Assembly (NCBI GenBank): GCA_032622095.1
Contig: CP136066.1
Location: forward strand, 107,529,319-107,593,318
Direction of reading: 5' to 3'
Source: Siphonodentalium dalli
Taxonomy: Eukaryota > Mollusca > Scaphopoda > Gadilida > Siphonodentaliidae
Length of the DNA stretch: 64,000 nucleotides
Made by a program: the position numbers and the translations under genes. Positions 36,401 through 47,449 of the stretch are shown in pieces; position 1 is the first letter of the stretch, and the number at the start of each line of letters is the position of its first letter. The notes under the pieces were generated by a model that saw only the letters and a list, made by a program, of their open reading frames with translations, did not search any database and was not told where the DNA came from.

Positions 36401-38618
36401 TGACACCATATATCGGTGACACGATATAAAGACATCTGCACACAATATAAAGGTGAATGGACACCATGTAAAAACATTTGCACACCATGTAAAGGTAAAT
36501 GGACACAATATAAAGACATGTGCACACCATATTAAGGTTAATGGACACCATATAAAGATATTTGCACACCATAGAAAGGTGAATAGACACCATATAAAGA
36601 TATTTGCACACCATATAGAGGTGAATGGACACCATATAAAGACATTTGTACATCATATAAAGGTGAATGAACACCATATAAAGATGTTTGCACACCATAT
36701 AAAAGTGAATGGGCAGCATATAAAGGTGAATTGACACCACATAAAGGCGAATGGACAACATAGAAAGGCGAATGAATACCATATAAAGGTGAATTGACAC
36801 CATATAAAGAACAGAGCTCACCACTGAGCTCACCATTATAAAGGTGAATGAACACCACAAGTGGGCATGTACACATCATATAAAAGTTAATAGACACCAT
36901 GCAAATATGAATGGACGACATTTTCTTACCATATAAAGGATAATGAATGCCATATAAATGTGTATGGACACCATATAAAAATGAATGGACAGCACATAAC
37001 GACATATGCACATCATAAAGAGGTGAATGAATGCTATATACAGTTGAATGGACACCATATAAAGGTGGAAGGATATTATGGACGACAACCCCATGAGACA
37101 GCTATTGACTTCCATATAAAACAATACATGTACTCTCCTGATGTATGTGTGATAGACTCTTGACAGCGAAGATGACGGAGTATAATTTACCAGTGTATTT
37201 GTCACATTACAATTCGTTATGATCTACAATTTGGCTCCAATCACTAGTTTGTTACTAACACGTATAAACAAAACAATAGTCACATTGTGAAACTGGTGAT
37301 CATTTTTCATTTGACTCAACAGAATTATGCAACAGACTGCAGGCTGCATATTAGCAATGGCATTACAAAGCAGTGTGCACATACTTTTGTCAAGTACTGT
37401 GTCTAGAAGCATAACTATATTGACTATATTGCATTAATTAGATTACTGATTGTTTCGGTGAATGTCTCATCCTCCTATAGTAGCACTTGGTGGCCGTATG
37501 GCGATGTTACTATCAACGTTCGAGTAAAATAACACAATATTCTCCATAGGGTTCAATGTCAAATTTTTATCAAAACGGTAGCCAGTGAGAATAGTCTAGT
37601 CACATAACCTTTTCCTCAAGCTGGGCCTGAATTTCATACATAGTATTTTTGAGAAATTTCAATTCATATATAATCATACACAAAATGGTGCCATTTATCC
37701 AAAAATACAAGAATCTCCATAGAGTTCAATGTTAAATTTTGATCGCAACTGTAGCCAGTAAGAACCCACTGATCATATCCAAATTTTCAGATATATCTTT
37801 GAGGTTCATACCTAGCAGTTGTTTTACAACATTTCAAATCGCACCGATCATAATACGCCAAATGGCACCATCTATCATTTTGGTGGAAAAAAACGAAACG
37901 CTCTTTAAATTATATTGACCCCATTTTAGGCTGACACTCCAAAATTCAAGAATGGTGACAACTCATCCTGAAAATAAACCTACTAAGCATACAAATCTGT
38001 TTTAAGATAGCTTTTAGCAAGCAAAAATGTGATATGACGTAAGAAATCTGACTATTTGTCAAACGTGTCACTAAATATCGTTTTGGGGGAGGGGTAAGTT
38101 TGTGCCCTGTATTCGCACTGCGTACGCCACAATGCCATAATATGAGAACCATCCAATAGCAGATATGCCACGGATCACAAAAATATATACATATGGTGAC
38201 AGCATCCGACAAGTTTTTGTTAAACAGAGTTGAAACAGACACATTAAGCTGAATCAGTGAAAAAAAATACGTTCACGATTAGCGAAGTACGTCACAGCTC
38301 AAACGTCAATCGATTATCTTGCAACTTTTTACCATTTTCAATACCGCTCACATAACTGCCATCCATATCAAATGAAGAAAAAGATAAATTGAATACAGCT
38401 GAAGAATCATAGACTGATGAACATCACAGGAACTAACCCGAAAAATGCATAAAAATAAGGTTGGGTAGCATGATGAAAATGTGAAAAAATCATATTTTGC
38501 ATCCTATATTGACCCCGCAACAACCGGATTCCGAAATTAGAATAGTTGGGCTACATAGATATGGTGGTCGCTGAAATTCCCATTTCAGGTGACACCTCGG
38601 GTAATGAGAGCCCATACT
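33414..38618. mobile_element. 5.2 kb foldback element with about 1.4 kb inverted arms
   Basis: The left arm (33414 to about 34850) and right arm (about 37130 to 38618) are inverted copies with scattered mismatches. The outer ends read AGTATGGGCTCTCATTACCC on the left and its complement on the right. Inner landmarks also pair, such as GTTCCTGTGATGTTCATCAG at 33598 with CTGATGAACATCACAGGAAC near 38414, and ATGCTTCTAGATACAGTACT at 34592 with AGTACTGTGTCTAGAAGCAT near 37395. The middle is an inverted 21-bp minisatellite. Long arms with a repetitive core fit foldback (FB/TU-like) elements. No transposase was found; matching short ORFs at 33789 and 38242 are the two arms' copies of one another. Target duplication is ambiguous (perhaps TA). 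Confidence 0.8.
34895..37080. repeat. Inverted 21-bp minisatellite in the foldback core
   Basis: From 34895 to 35230 the plus strand repeats TATGGTGTCCATTCACCTTT. From about 35385 to 37080 it repeats the complement, in 21-bp units alternating ACCATATAAAGGTGAATGGA(C) and ACCATATAAAGACATTTGCA(C). Thus many stretches have a 42-bp period, and the orientation flips near 35240-35385. Because 21 is a multiple of three, several frames stay open for over 100 codons with a 7-residue repeat (such as YGVHSPL). These are not credible genes. The right side is about five times longer than the left. Confidence 0.9.
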
Positions 38619-38956
38619 ATATGAGTGTACCCCACTCAGTGAATATGCATGGGCCAGTAGTTCAGACTAATTGATGATTACTGATTAAACACCCTACTCA
38701 GGTCATTGCTTGATCAACTCACAATGGTATCAGGCAAAGTGTGGCCATCACTAGGCCAAGCAAAGTTCATAAATGTTGCAGCATTGTCATATAAATCTAT
38801 TCATTGTACATGCTATTAGATGCATTAATTATCATAAACATGTTGTTATTATCCAATACATATAAATATCACCATATAGTAGGATCTAGCACTGCTTATT
38901 TAACTTCATTGTGAGTTGCACGCAATGCATGTTTTCCTATAAATATTGGAGTCTTT

Positions 38957-39210
38957 GAATGTTCATGCAGCGCACAATCAAACACGTTCCCCAGGCCTTC
39001 ACTATAGTCAAATTGAATTTCTCCAGAAATCTGTTAGTATTTGACACAAGGTATGTAGATTTAAGGGCCACCAAGTAGCTGGGGTTAAGTCAGATATTCC
39101 TATCGTGTCAGGTATTCGGGCAAATAAATACCTCAGCTTTGCCTCGGTGAATTATTTTTCTGAATACCCTACAGCTCAGGGAATATTCAACACATAAACT
39201 AAAAAATTAC
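38957..39210 (+). repeat. 254-bp tandem duplication, copy with empty insertion site
   Basis: This segment from GAATGTTCATGCAGCGCACA to ACTAAAAAATTAC is repeated immediately to the right. The second copy is 39211-39331 plus 42338-42470, again 254 bp once the inserted element and one target duplication are removed. Here the site reads GCCACCAAGTAGCTGGGG without interruption. I noticed one clear base difference between copies (ATTCAACAC versus ATTCTACAC). Confidence 0.85.
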
Positions 39211-39331
39211 GAATGTTCATGCAGCGCACAATCAAACACGTTCCCCAGGCCTTCACTATAGTCAAATTGAATTTCTCCAGAAATCTGTTAGTATTTGACA
39301 CAAGGTATGTAGATTTAAGGGCCACCAAGTA

Positions 39332-42300
39332 CACTGTCGGATACCCGTTTAGGTTCGGACATTCCAAGATGGCGGCGCCGAGTAAAGAAGATAAATGGTA
39401 AGTGTATATATTGTCTCCAAGCATCAATTAACGACATCTTTCGGTGATACACCTTTAAACAGTTATGTAGGAATTTGTATGCCCAACACATACGTAACAC
39501 GGCTTTCGCATGACAGGCATGTGAATTGTTGTATTTGGCGTGTCAAGTCGTCATAATTTTTCGAAATTTTATCGAGGCGGCGAAATGTTCCCTTTTTCGC
39601 ATTTATTTGGCCCTGGGATCATGGATCCGCGAATTTAGGTATTGTTGTGGGTAGATTATGTTACCACACATCTTCGGAATTCAAAACCTGCGATATTTTT
39701 ATTGTCTAACTCCGAAAAACGACCTTTGAAATTTTCAAAATGTTCAGGTTTGGATTCGCAATATTCCCGATGATTTTGTTCAGGTTCAGACACAATTTTC
39801 GTTCAGGTTCGGACAAATTTGGTTCAGGTTCGGACGCATCAAAAACTTCGCATAACAATGACAAGCCGAGGTACAGTCGCGTTCTTATTGCGTTTTTGTG
39901 CATTTGGTTATCTTCCATTCGTAAAATAAACGATAAATGAGGAACACGAGGCTTGGTTTTAGCCCACTCGTGAATAATTTGGGCGGACTTTCTTATTTTA
40001 TGCGTGTGAGATGTATGCGATCACGTGATTCCCCTCCACATCCAAATACGATGCCACAAAGGTCGCCGCACGTAGATGAGCAGATAACTGTCCATAATAT
40101 AAGTTACACGGCTTTCTGATGGGGATACTGTGTGGTATGCCCCGGTAGAGGCGATCCCCCCTCAACAAGCCGTGTAATCATGTATTTACCCCCAGTCTCT
40201 ATTAACAATATATTCCCATACATAAAGCGCAGAAACGAGCCACGAACAGTAACTCTATTTTGTTAGACTGCTTATACGATGAATGTGATTATATAGCTGT
40301 TCCCACAATTTGCCCATAAATACTTGCTGATAGATAGACAATATATACCATGTTTTGTATCAATAATTGGATGATATATTTGAGTATTCACACGAAACAT
40401 ATTCGTTTCAATATAAGCCTTATGTGTTTTGCCTCATTTCTAAATGTTGAATCCAGTTGCAAGTTAACCATTTGTCACACGACTATTATGCAGGATTATT
40501 AATTAGAGCCCGAACATGTTGCGTTCTATTCAGCACTATGCGAACATAGAGAATACCTATGCTATGCCGAATAATACCTGCAATATGCGAATCTTCACGA
40601 GCGGCGATATTTCAGGAATATATTATTCGAGAAACCATAATGTGTTCTCATTATGTTATGCTTATGGTAAGCAATTCTGCAAAACTACAAGTATTGTTTA
40701 TCGAAACAAGAATTTAGACGCCGAAGTAGCGAAACTTATGCAAACAATATCAGCTGTTCCGTTGGCAAATTAAGCATCTCTAAATTTTGGTGGAAAATTT
40801 CCTTCACAAGAGAATAGTGCCTACCCATGCAATGGTTAAATATTACACACAGAAACCCAAATAACTGAATACGTAATAAAACGGGATCATTTGTTTTTCT
40901 TTAGAACTTATCGCAGTAATAAACTATTTTCAGTCTTCCGCGGAATTTCGCGTAGTTCCATTGATAATGCACGCGTCAATAATTGTGTACCCTTTTTTAA
41001 ACAGAAATATCTACAGTGAGATAACGTTTGAAAATTATTATCCACGCAAAGGTCCAGACGAAAGAGAGCACATCGTATGTCATTTAAAATTACAGCTATT
41101 TCATAGGGAAACATATAACAAACAACGCTTGTCCCCACACCCGGTTGTAACTAACACTCTGATTGACAACAACGTCAGGTTTAAATCATGCGCCATGTCC
41201 TCGTAACTATTGACAGTGAGCGTCTAAAAGCACGTGAAACATCGTGGTTATGAATTACCCTTGAACTAGCAGTTTCACCAATCGTGACATTGTTCGAGCG
41301 CGCTGAGCTTAATTGACGTCACCTAAAACAGGATCGATAGGTCTGCTACTGAATTATTCTTATTGGTGCTGATTGGTGTGAATTTATCTGATAACCTATA
41401 AAAAAGCACACCACGTGGTAGCTATTGATGTGAGACAAAATCGTTAGCTCCGCCAACATCGTGGGATACTAGAAGATTTAATACCCGGATGTCTCTTTTT
41501 GAAATCGAGAACCATGCAGGTATTAAATATCCATGTAGCCCCGATAACTCAGAAGATAAGTAATAATACCACTGTTGCTCATATGTAAAATGTAATAATT
41601 CCCACTAGCTGGTTTATAGTAGACATTGCTCGAGAATATTCAACTGTGGCTTTTATCCCATTAATTCGGAGAATTTACCACCTATATTTGGAAATTTCAG
41701 CTGACATATTTAGATATAACAAATTAACAATGCATGTTCGTTAATAACACGCACAATAAGATCGCGACTGTACCTCGGCATGTCATTTATAGGTAAGGTT
41801 TTGATGCGTCCGAACCTGAACTAAAATTGTCCGAACCTGAACCAAATTTGTCCGAACCTCAACGAAAATTGTGTCTGAACCTGAACAAAATCATCGCGAA
41901 TGTTGCGAATCCGAACCTGAACATTTTGAAATTTTCAAAGGTCGTTTTTCGGAGTTAGACAATAAAAATATCGCCGGTTTTGCATTCCGAAGATGTGTGG
42001 TGACCTAATCTACCCACAACAATACATAAATTTGCGGATGCATGAGCCCAGGGCCAGAAAAATACGAAAAAGCGAACATTTCGTCGCCTCGATAAAATTT
42101 CGAAAAATTATGACGACTTGACACGCCAAATACAACAATTCACATGCCTGTCATGCGAAAGCCGTGTTACGTATGTGTTGGGCATACAAATTCCTACATA
42201 ACTGTTTCAAGGTGTATCACCGAAAGATGTCGTTAATTGATGCTTGGAGACAATATATACACTTACCGTTTATCTCCTTTACTCGGCGCCGCCATCTTGG

Positions 42301-42332
42301 AATGTCCGAACCTAAACGGGTATCCGACAGTG
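39332..42332. mobile_element. 3.0 kb DNA transposon with TIRs of about 0.5 kb and 5-bp target duplication
   Basis: The termini read CACTGTCGGATACCCGTTTA and the complement, and they pair for about 520-535 bp (39332-39850 and 41797-42332). The duplicated target is AAGTA on both sides, confirmed by the empty copy at 38957-39210. Each TIR includes AAGATGGCGGCGCCGAGTAA, that is, an ATG in good Kozak context encoding MAAPSKEDKW, directly followed by a splice-donor sequence (GGTAAGTG). Repeated GGTTCAGGTTCGGAC boxes form the inner TIR. The 1.95 kb interior has only short ORFs (for example 40516-40773). CACTG ends with 5-bp duplications recall Transib-type elements, but without a transposase this stays a guess. 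Confidence 0.8.
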
Positions 42333-42474
42333 AAGTAGCTGGGGTTAAGTCAGATATTCCTATCGTGTCAGGTATTCGGGCAAATAAATACCTCAGCTTT
42401 GCCTCGGTGAATTATTTTTCTGAATACCCTACAGCTCAGGGAATATTCTACACATAAACTAAAAAATTACTCAC

Positions 42475-42545
42475 CTTGTATTATTACTGGCATCCATATT
42501 GATGAATAATGGATAATATGGTTTGAATATGTTATATAGTTCCAC
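42475..42545 (-). CDS. Gene B exon: helix 1 and strand 2 of third RRM
   Basis: The acceptor TTTTTTCCAG and donor AAG/GTGAGTAATT are both strong. Starting in phase 0, directly after the SRISQ of the previous exon, it encodes VELYNIFKPYYPLFINMD, then ASNNT and two bases of an Arg codon. LYNIFKPY fits the first helix of an RRM and PLFINMD the second strand. It joins in phase to the 30128-30266 exon. A 254-bp duplication and a 3.0 kb transposon end only 5 and 143 bp downstream of the donor. Confidence 0.85.
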
Positions 42546-42986
42546 CTGGAAAAAAGAAAACACATGTATATATTAAATACTAAAATCAGACTGAAATTAT
42601 CCATTTGTAAAAAGCTTGAATAGATTTTATCATAATATATTTACACACTAAGTGTTGTCATCACTAAATCCAGCATTCTGATTGGTCGGCGCCCACGTGG
42701 CCAGTTGCAGTTATTTCTCGGTGAATGCGCAACGCCTCATGACACCAAGCTAATAACACCATCGATACGTCATTAGGTTTGGAAAGACGAACGCGTAATG
42801 TTTTGGGCGCATTTGGACTCGCGCAGGACTGACTTAATACATCATCGGGTTTCAATATCTAGAGAAATTGTTCCTATTAACTTTTGCCAAGGGTGCTATT
42901 GGGTATTTTGGGCTGATCTTGTCACGATACACTTTTCGATTTAAATAAATTTACAAAAGTGGCTTTTTCGCTAAATGTATATAAAT

Positions 42987-43148
42987 ATAAGGATTAACTG
43001 TCATGTGGACTAATTTTATGGAGATGTAACGGTGAGGTAAGTGGTCATAACTTGTATGTAAAACCCTTCGGGTTTTACACAAGTTATGTCCACTTACCTC
43101 ACCGTTACATCTCCATAAAAACAGTCCACATGACAGTTAATCCTTATA
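42987..43148. mobile_element. Hairpin MITE with ATAAGGATTAACTGTC ends
   Basis: The arms TATAAGGATTAACTGTCATG, TTTTATGGAGATGTAACGGT and GAGGTAAGTGG are repeated as complements around a short loop at ACCCTTCGGGT. Pairing is almost perfect over about 75 bp per arm. No ORF is present. Confidence 0.7.
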
Positions 43149-43163
43149 TGAAGATTGACTTAA

Positions 43164-43548
43164 GGGGGAGGTCAAGTGAACAATTTTGAATGGGGATTTC
43201 CATGCAAATCTCCGGAGCAAAAGTTACAGAGTTGCATATACTTCTGAGTGTGACTTGATGTGGTATTGGAAACAACAGGTATTTATCTTGGTAAATTATA
43301 AAATTTTGCAACAGATATATTTTTGAGAATTTTTTTCTGGAATTACATCACTTGACATACATTTGAAAAATCAATATAAAATTCAAAAATAAATACACCA
43401 ACATTATAATGGAACAAGTTCCAAGCGGACCCGCCAGATAACTAACTACCTGTTGTTTCCAATACCACATCTAGTCACACTCAGAAGTATGTGCAACTCT
43501 AACTTTTGCTCTGAATCCCTATTCAAAATTGTTCACTTGACCTCCCCC
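43164..43548. mobile_element. TTAA-flanked MITE, GGGGGAGGTCAAGTGAAC family
   Basis: TTAA, then GGGGGAGGTCAAGTGAACAA at the left; TTGTTCACTTGACCTCCCCC, then TTAA at the right. The arms extend further inward (CAGAGTTGCATATACTTCTG against CAGAAGTATGTGCAACTC; GGTATTGGAAACAACAGGTA against its complement). The perfect TTAA flanks support piggyBac-like mobilisation. Confidence 0.8.
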
Positions 43549-44068
43549 TTAAAACCTAATTGTTTTCCATTTCAAGAATTTCCTGCTGATCTCAAGCTTT
43601 GAAAAAAGTGAGCTAATAAAACACAAGAAACTGTTGTGTTCAATTTTAAGTGATCAAGAACTGACAGTTGACATTTCAAATGCATTTTACTATAATTAAA
43701 CACCCTCTACATTGACACAATTAGCACCCATAGGAATCAGTACAAATTGGCATACGGTTTACATGAACGGTTCCGATGTTCATAAACCAACAACTGAAGT
43801 TGACTCTTCATAAAAAGCAATGAACACCTGTCACTTCAAGCTGATTGTGTGCACATGAGCATGTTGTTATTGGGAGACTGTGATATAATTTGAACAATAA
43901 GGTACTTACAATTGTTTAGGTAGTTTTGAAAAGTTGTTCAAATTAGTAATGTTCTATTAAAATGTACTGGTATATGATTAAAAGGAATGACTTGCAGATC
44001 GATTGGGGTCATTGGTTTTGACCGGGAGAATAAATAAAAAAAGTTTGTGTGACCAAGTTATTACTCAA

Positions 44069-44634
44069 AGGGATACTGTACTAAAATGTTTTGTTAGTTT
44101 CTATAGTCTCTGCTTCATAGAATAATGTAACCAGATTTCCATTATTTGACAGTCTGTTACGGATGGCAGATTAGCTGGAATACGAAAATATAACTATAGT
44201 CGCTGATCGTCGTCGAGTAATTTTTTTTTAGTTTTCAAGCAAATTTATCTAATAAATTGATTATGTTATACTAGTAAATGCATACTAGTCCCATAAACTC
44301 ATTTAAGTTATTGTATAGTCACTAGTCAGTGAGTGGCTTGAGTTCACACCCCATATCAACATATTTTTGTACATGATCATGTGTGCCACGAGTTGCCCTT
44401 GGAATCCACTTTCCGTCAACTAATTTGATTACGTCTTCTACACAGAAATTCGTAATTTAATTTATGGCTCCAGCCATAAATTAAATTTATATCAAATTAT
44501 TAGCTTTGATTTTGAGATAACCTGAACGTTTACAGAATACATCTTCAACTCAAATTACTTATTTTTCTATATATTATCAATATTAGATCGTTGTTTTTAC
44601 CAGGAATTTATTGAAATTGGCATACAGTACCCTT
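44069..44634. mobile_element. TTAA MITE, AGGGKTACTGTAC family, copy 2
   Basis: The left end AGGGATACTGTACTAAA and right end GGCATACAGTACCC then TTTTAA match the copy at 11265-11846. Shared interior phrases include GTTTCTATAGTCTC and CTAGTCAGTGAGTGGCTTGA. The left TTAA has mutated. Confidence 0.65.
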
Positions 44635-44892
44635 TTAAGTAAAGACTGAGATACACTGATCAGTTATAATCATTGAATCTGATTTTAACCTCTAATTATT
44701 GAATGGATTTTCAAATTCAGTTATAAAGGCATACACTGGAATGGTCTATTCTCCGTTTTTTTCATGCTGCCAATTTCGATATAAAATCTATAAAAAGAAC
44801 TACCATGCATCCATCTCTTTTCCCATTCAATCTCCCAAACGGAATTTTCGACATCACTTTAATTAATGGATCCAGAATCTGAAAAAACGTAC

Positions 44893-46415
44893 CTGACTAA
44901 TTCGACTGGGGAAATTCATCACCAACAAATTTATTGTCTCGTCCGTATGATCTGGCTCCAGATCAGGTAAATCCTCCACTAGAAACTTATGTCCAGAGCG
45001 CATAAGATTCTTCAAATGATTATCCTCTTGAGAAAGTTGAGATAGACAATTACATGCACTGCCTACAGCTGCAGACCAGAATCGACAACAGCTATCACAT
45101 ACACTGTCTTCAGGTGCAGAATAGATTTGGCGGTGGGTATCATATATGTCTCCTTCACTTGTAGAATAAATTTGATGACGGCTATCACATGTACCTCCCT
45201 CAAGACGACGAATATCATATGCACTTCCTTCATGAAAATTGTTATGACATACGACTCCTTCAGTTGTAGAACGTGATGGTTGACGAACGCTATAACATAC
45301 ATTTCCATCATGATAATGATTATCACATATGCTTCCTTGAGTTGTAGACCAAATTTTATGATGGCTATCACATACATGTCCTTCATGACAGCATCTATCA
45401 TGTACGCCTTCATGATTACGACCATCGCGTACGCCTCCTTGAGTTGCAGAACAAAATTGATGAAAGCTATCACAAACATCTCTATCATGACAACTATCAC
45501 AAATGCCTCCTTGAGTTGCAGAGCGAATTTTATGACAGCTATCACATACATCTCCTTCATAATAGGGTGCATCATGTATGCCTTCATGATGATGACCATC
45601 ACATACGCCTCCTTCAGTTGTACAAGGAATCGGATGACGACTATCACATACACATTCATGATGATGACCATCATGTACGCCGCCTTCACAATGATGAGTA
45701 TCTTGTATCTTTCCTTGAGTTGTAGAGCAAATTTGATGACAGATATCACATACACTGCTGTCTATTGTAGACGTGCTTTGGGGATGGCTAACAAAACTGC
45801 TCTCAGTTGAAGAATGAATATGGGAGCAGCTGTCATTTATGTTGCCTTTAGTTGCAGAACGTATTCGGGAGTGGCTATCATTTATATTGCCTTTAGTTGC
45901 AGAACGTATTCGGGAGCGGCTGTCGCATATGTTGTTTTCAGTTGCATAAATAATTTTTTTGTCGGAGAGGATACATGTCATCTTTCTTTGAGTCAGAGAT
46001 TGTTCACGATAATCTGGGGGGTCTCCAAGGTTTTCCAATGAAATATTCAGTATAGAACTATCAGTGCTGGATCTTCCGCACGGAGAATATTTTCTGGATA
46101 AGTCATTACGGTTTGGCATGAATGGCTCCACTTCTAAATTGTCGCTCTCACTTCCAAGAGAAGAAAGCCCAAAATCAGATTTCTGGAAGCCTGAATCACT
46201 GCCACTTGTGAACGAGTGAAATGTCTGACTACTACCTGATGATGAGGGTGATACCTGAACTTCATTCTCATCAACATTTTCAGACTTATGGTTGCGATGG
46301 TTACGGGATCCTGAAGGACTGGTTTTGGACGAATCAAATCTCGCTACCAATGAACTGTCTTTAACAATCTTTTGTTCAACAGTAATATTTTCTGTTTTTC
46401 TAGTCTTGTCCAAAA
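44893..46415 (-). CDS. Gene B large exon: Cys/His repeat linker and start of third RRM
   Basis: The acceptor TGTTTATTTTACAG and donor CAG/GTACGTTTT bound 1523 bp of open frame (two bases completing a codon, then 507 codons). The first third is Ser/Asn-rich and disordered. The middle (about 45050-45960) holds degenerate tandem repeats built on VCDSxHxIxSxTxGxI, including CDICHQI, CDSCHKI, CDSCHDRD and HHxEG spacers, very rich in Cys, His and Asp. The end, HTDETINLLVMNFPSRISQ, is strand 1 of an RRM (RNP2-like LLVMNF, lacking the usual aromatic at position 2). It continues in phase in the 42475-42545 exon. The preceding partner is the 51280-51422 exon, whose single leftover base fits. The Cys/His repeats could bind metal, but the spacing is irregular and no known zinc-finger signature is matched. 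Confidence 0.85.
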
Positions 46416-46974
46416 CTGTAAAATAAACATTATTTATAACGAAATGTCCATTTTTCATAGTAGAAGAATTCTTTTCTGGACATCTTAATTCAGTAAAATC
46501 CCAATACATGTACTAATCCAGATTTTTTCTAAAGTTGAAAATTCTACTGATGAATTGTCATTACAAATTTTTGTAGTCCTAACCAAAACTGTAAAACATA
46601 CTCAGATTATAGTGTTTAATTCGTGGATTACTGCTTTTAATCTGACAAGACACTTCAAATTTAAATAACAACTAAATTAAATTTTCCATAAATCCGGGCA
46701 AAAATTGCATCAAATTTTCAACAAAGAATTTCTTGGGATATATCTTTGTTGTATAGATATTATGAACAATTATAAAGAGAAGACAAAAACAATGGATTTT
46801 AATACATTTGAGAGGTTGAAAATATTATTAACTTTTTGTCTTTTTAGGTACCAAGAATGGCTATAATAATTAATAATTTTAAAAAACATTCCAATCACCA
46901 AATTTAGCTTATTATCTTGGCTCCATGAGAATAGGCTTCATTTGAGACATACAGTTTTAATTGCGTAATATAAA

Positions 46975-47155
46975 AAGAACACCTACGTGTTTTGGTTGAA
47001 TACCTGGATTATCTCATGAGTGGGTTCAAGGAAATACAGAATTTCCACGAGCGGCTACAAGCCGCGAGTGGAAATTCTGTATTTCCTTGTACCCACGAAT
47101 GAGATAATCCGTGTATTCAACCAAAACACGTAGGTGTTCTTTTTATTATATGCGC
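46975..47155. mobile_element. Hairpin MITE with ACACCTACGTGTTTTGGTTG ends
   Basis: The arms AACACCTACGTGTTTTGGTT, GATTATCTCATGAGTGGGT and AAGGAAATACAGAATTTCCA are repeated as complements around CGGCTACAAGCCG. Pairing is nearly perfect over about 80 bp per arm. The loop-side text resembles the hairpin at 12980-13140. It lies in DNA upstream of the large exon of gene B. Confidence 0.7.
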
Positions 47156-47449
47156 TAGTCGCTACGTTATAAACCGCCCCAAAATTGCTAGTTTTGTCCT
47201 ACAGTTCACTTCAAATTGTTAGAAAGCTTCGACATTTGCATTTTGTTTACATTTCATCAATTGATTTGCTCACCACTGAATGACAAATATCGAGCAAAAC
47301 CGCCATAAGAAATAGTCCCCATTGTTTTATTCTGAAATGATGCGAGAAAATTAATATATACATAATTTAATGATAAGAATATATTAAAACAAATGAGTTA
47401 ACATTATAACAATTAAATAACAGTTTGACCCTAAAAATCGATAATTAAA

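Noticed and set aside
34772-37205. Several ORFs over 100 codons on both strands (up to 206 residues, Tyr/His/Val/Leu-rich)
   Set aside because: They are translations of the 21-bp minisatellite, whose length is a multiple of three and so keeps frames open. There is no start context, splicing or non-repetitive part.
33789-38242. Two similar short ORFs (MSVSTPFNKNLSD and MSVSTLFNKNLSD) suggesting a conserved gene
   Set aside because: They are the two arms of the foldback element, so similarity is due to the inverted repeat. The frames diverge after about 40 codons.
45063-45810. A 230-residue ORF on the minus strand and a 176-residue ORF on the plus strand
   Set aside because: They overlap the real large exon of gene B and stay open because its coding repeats are regular. 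The splice borders and RRM frame identify the other frame as coding.
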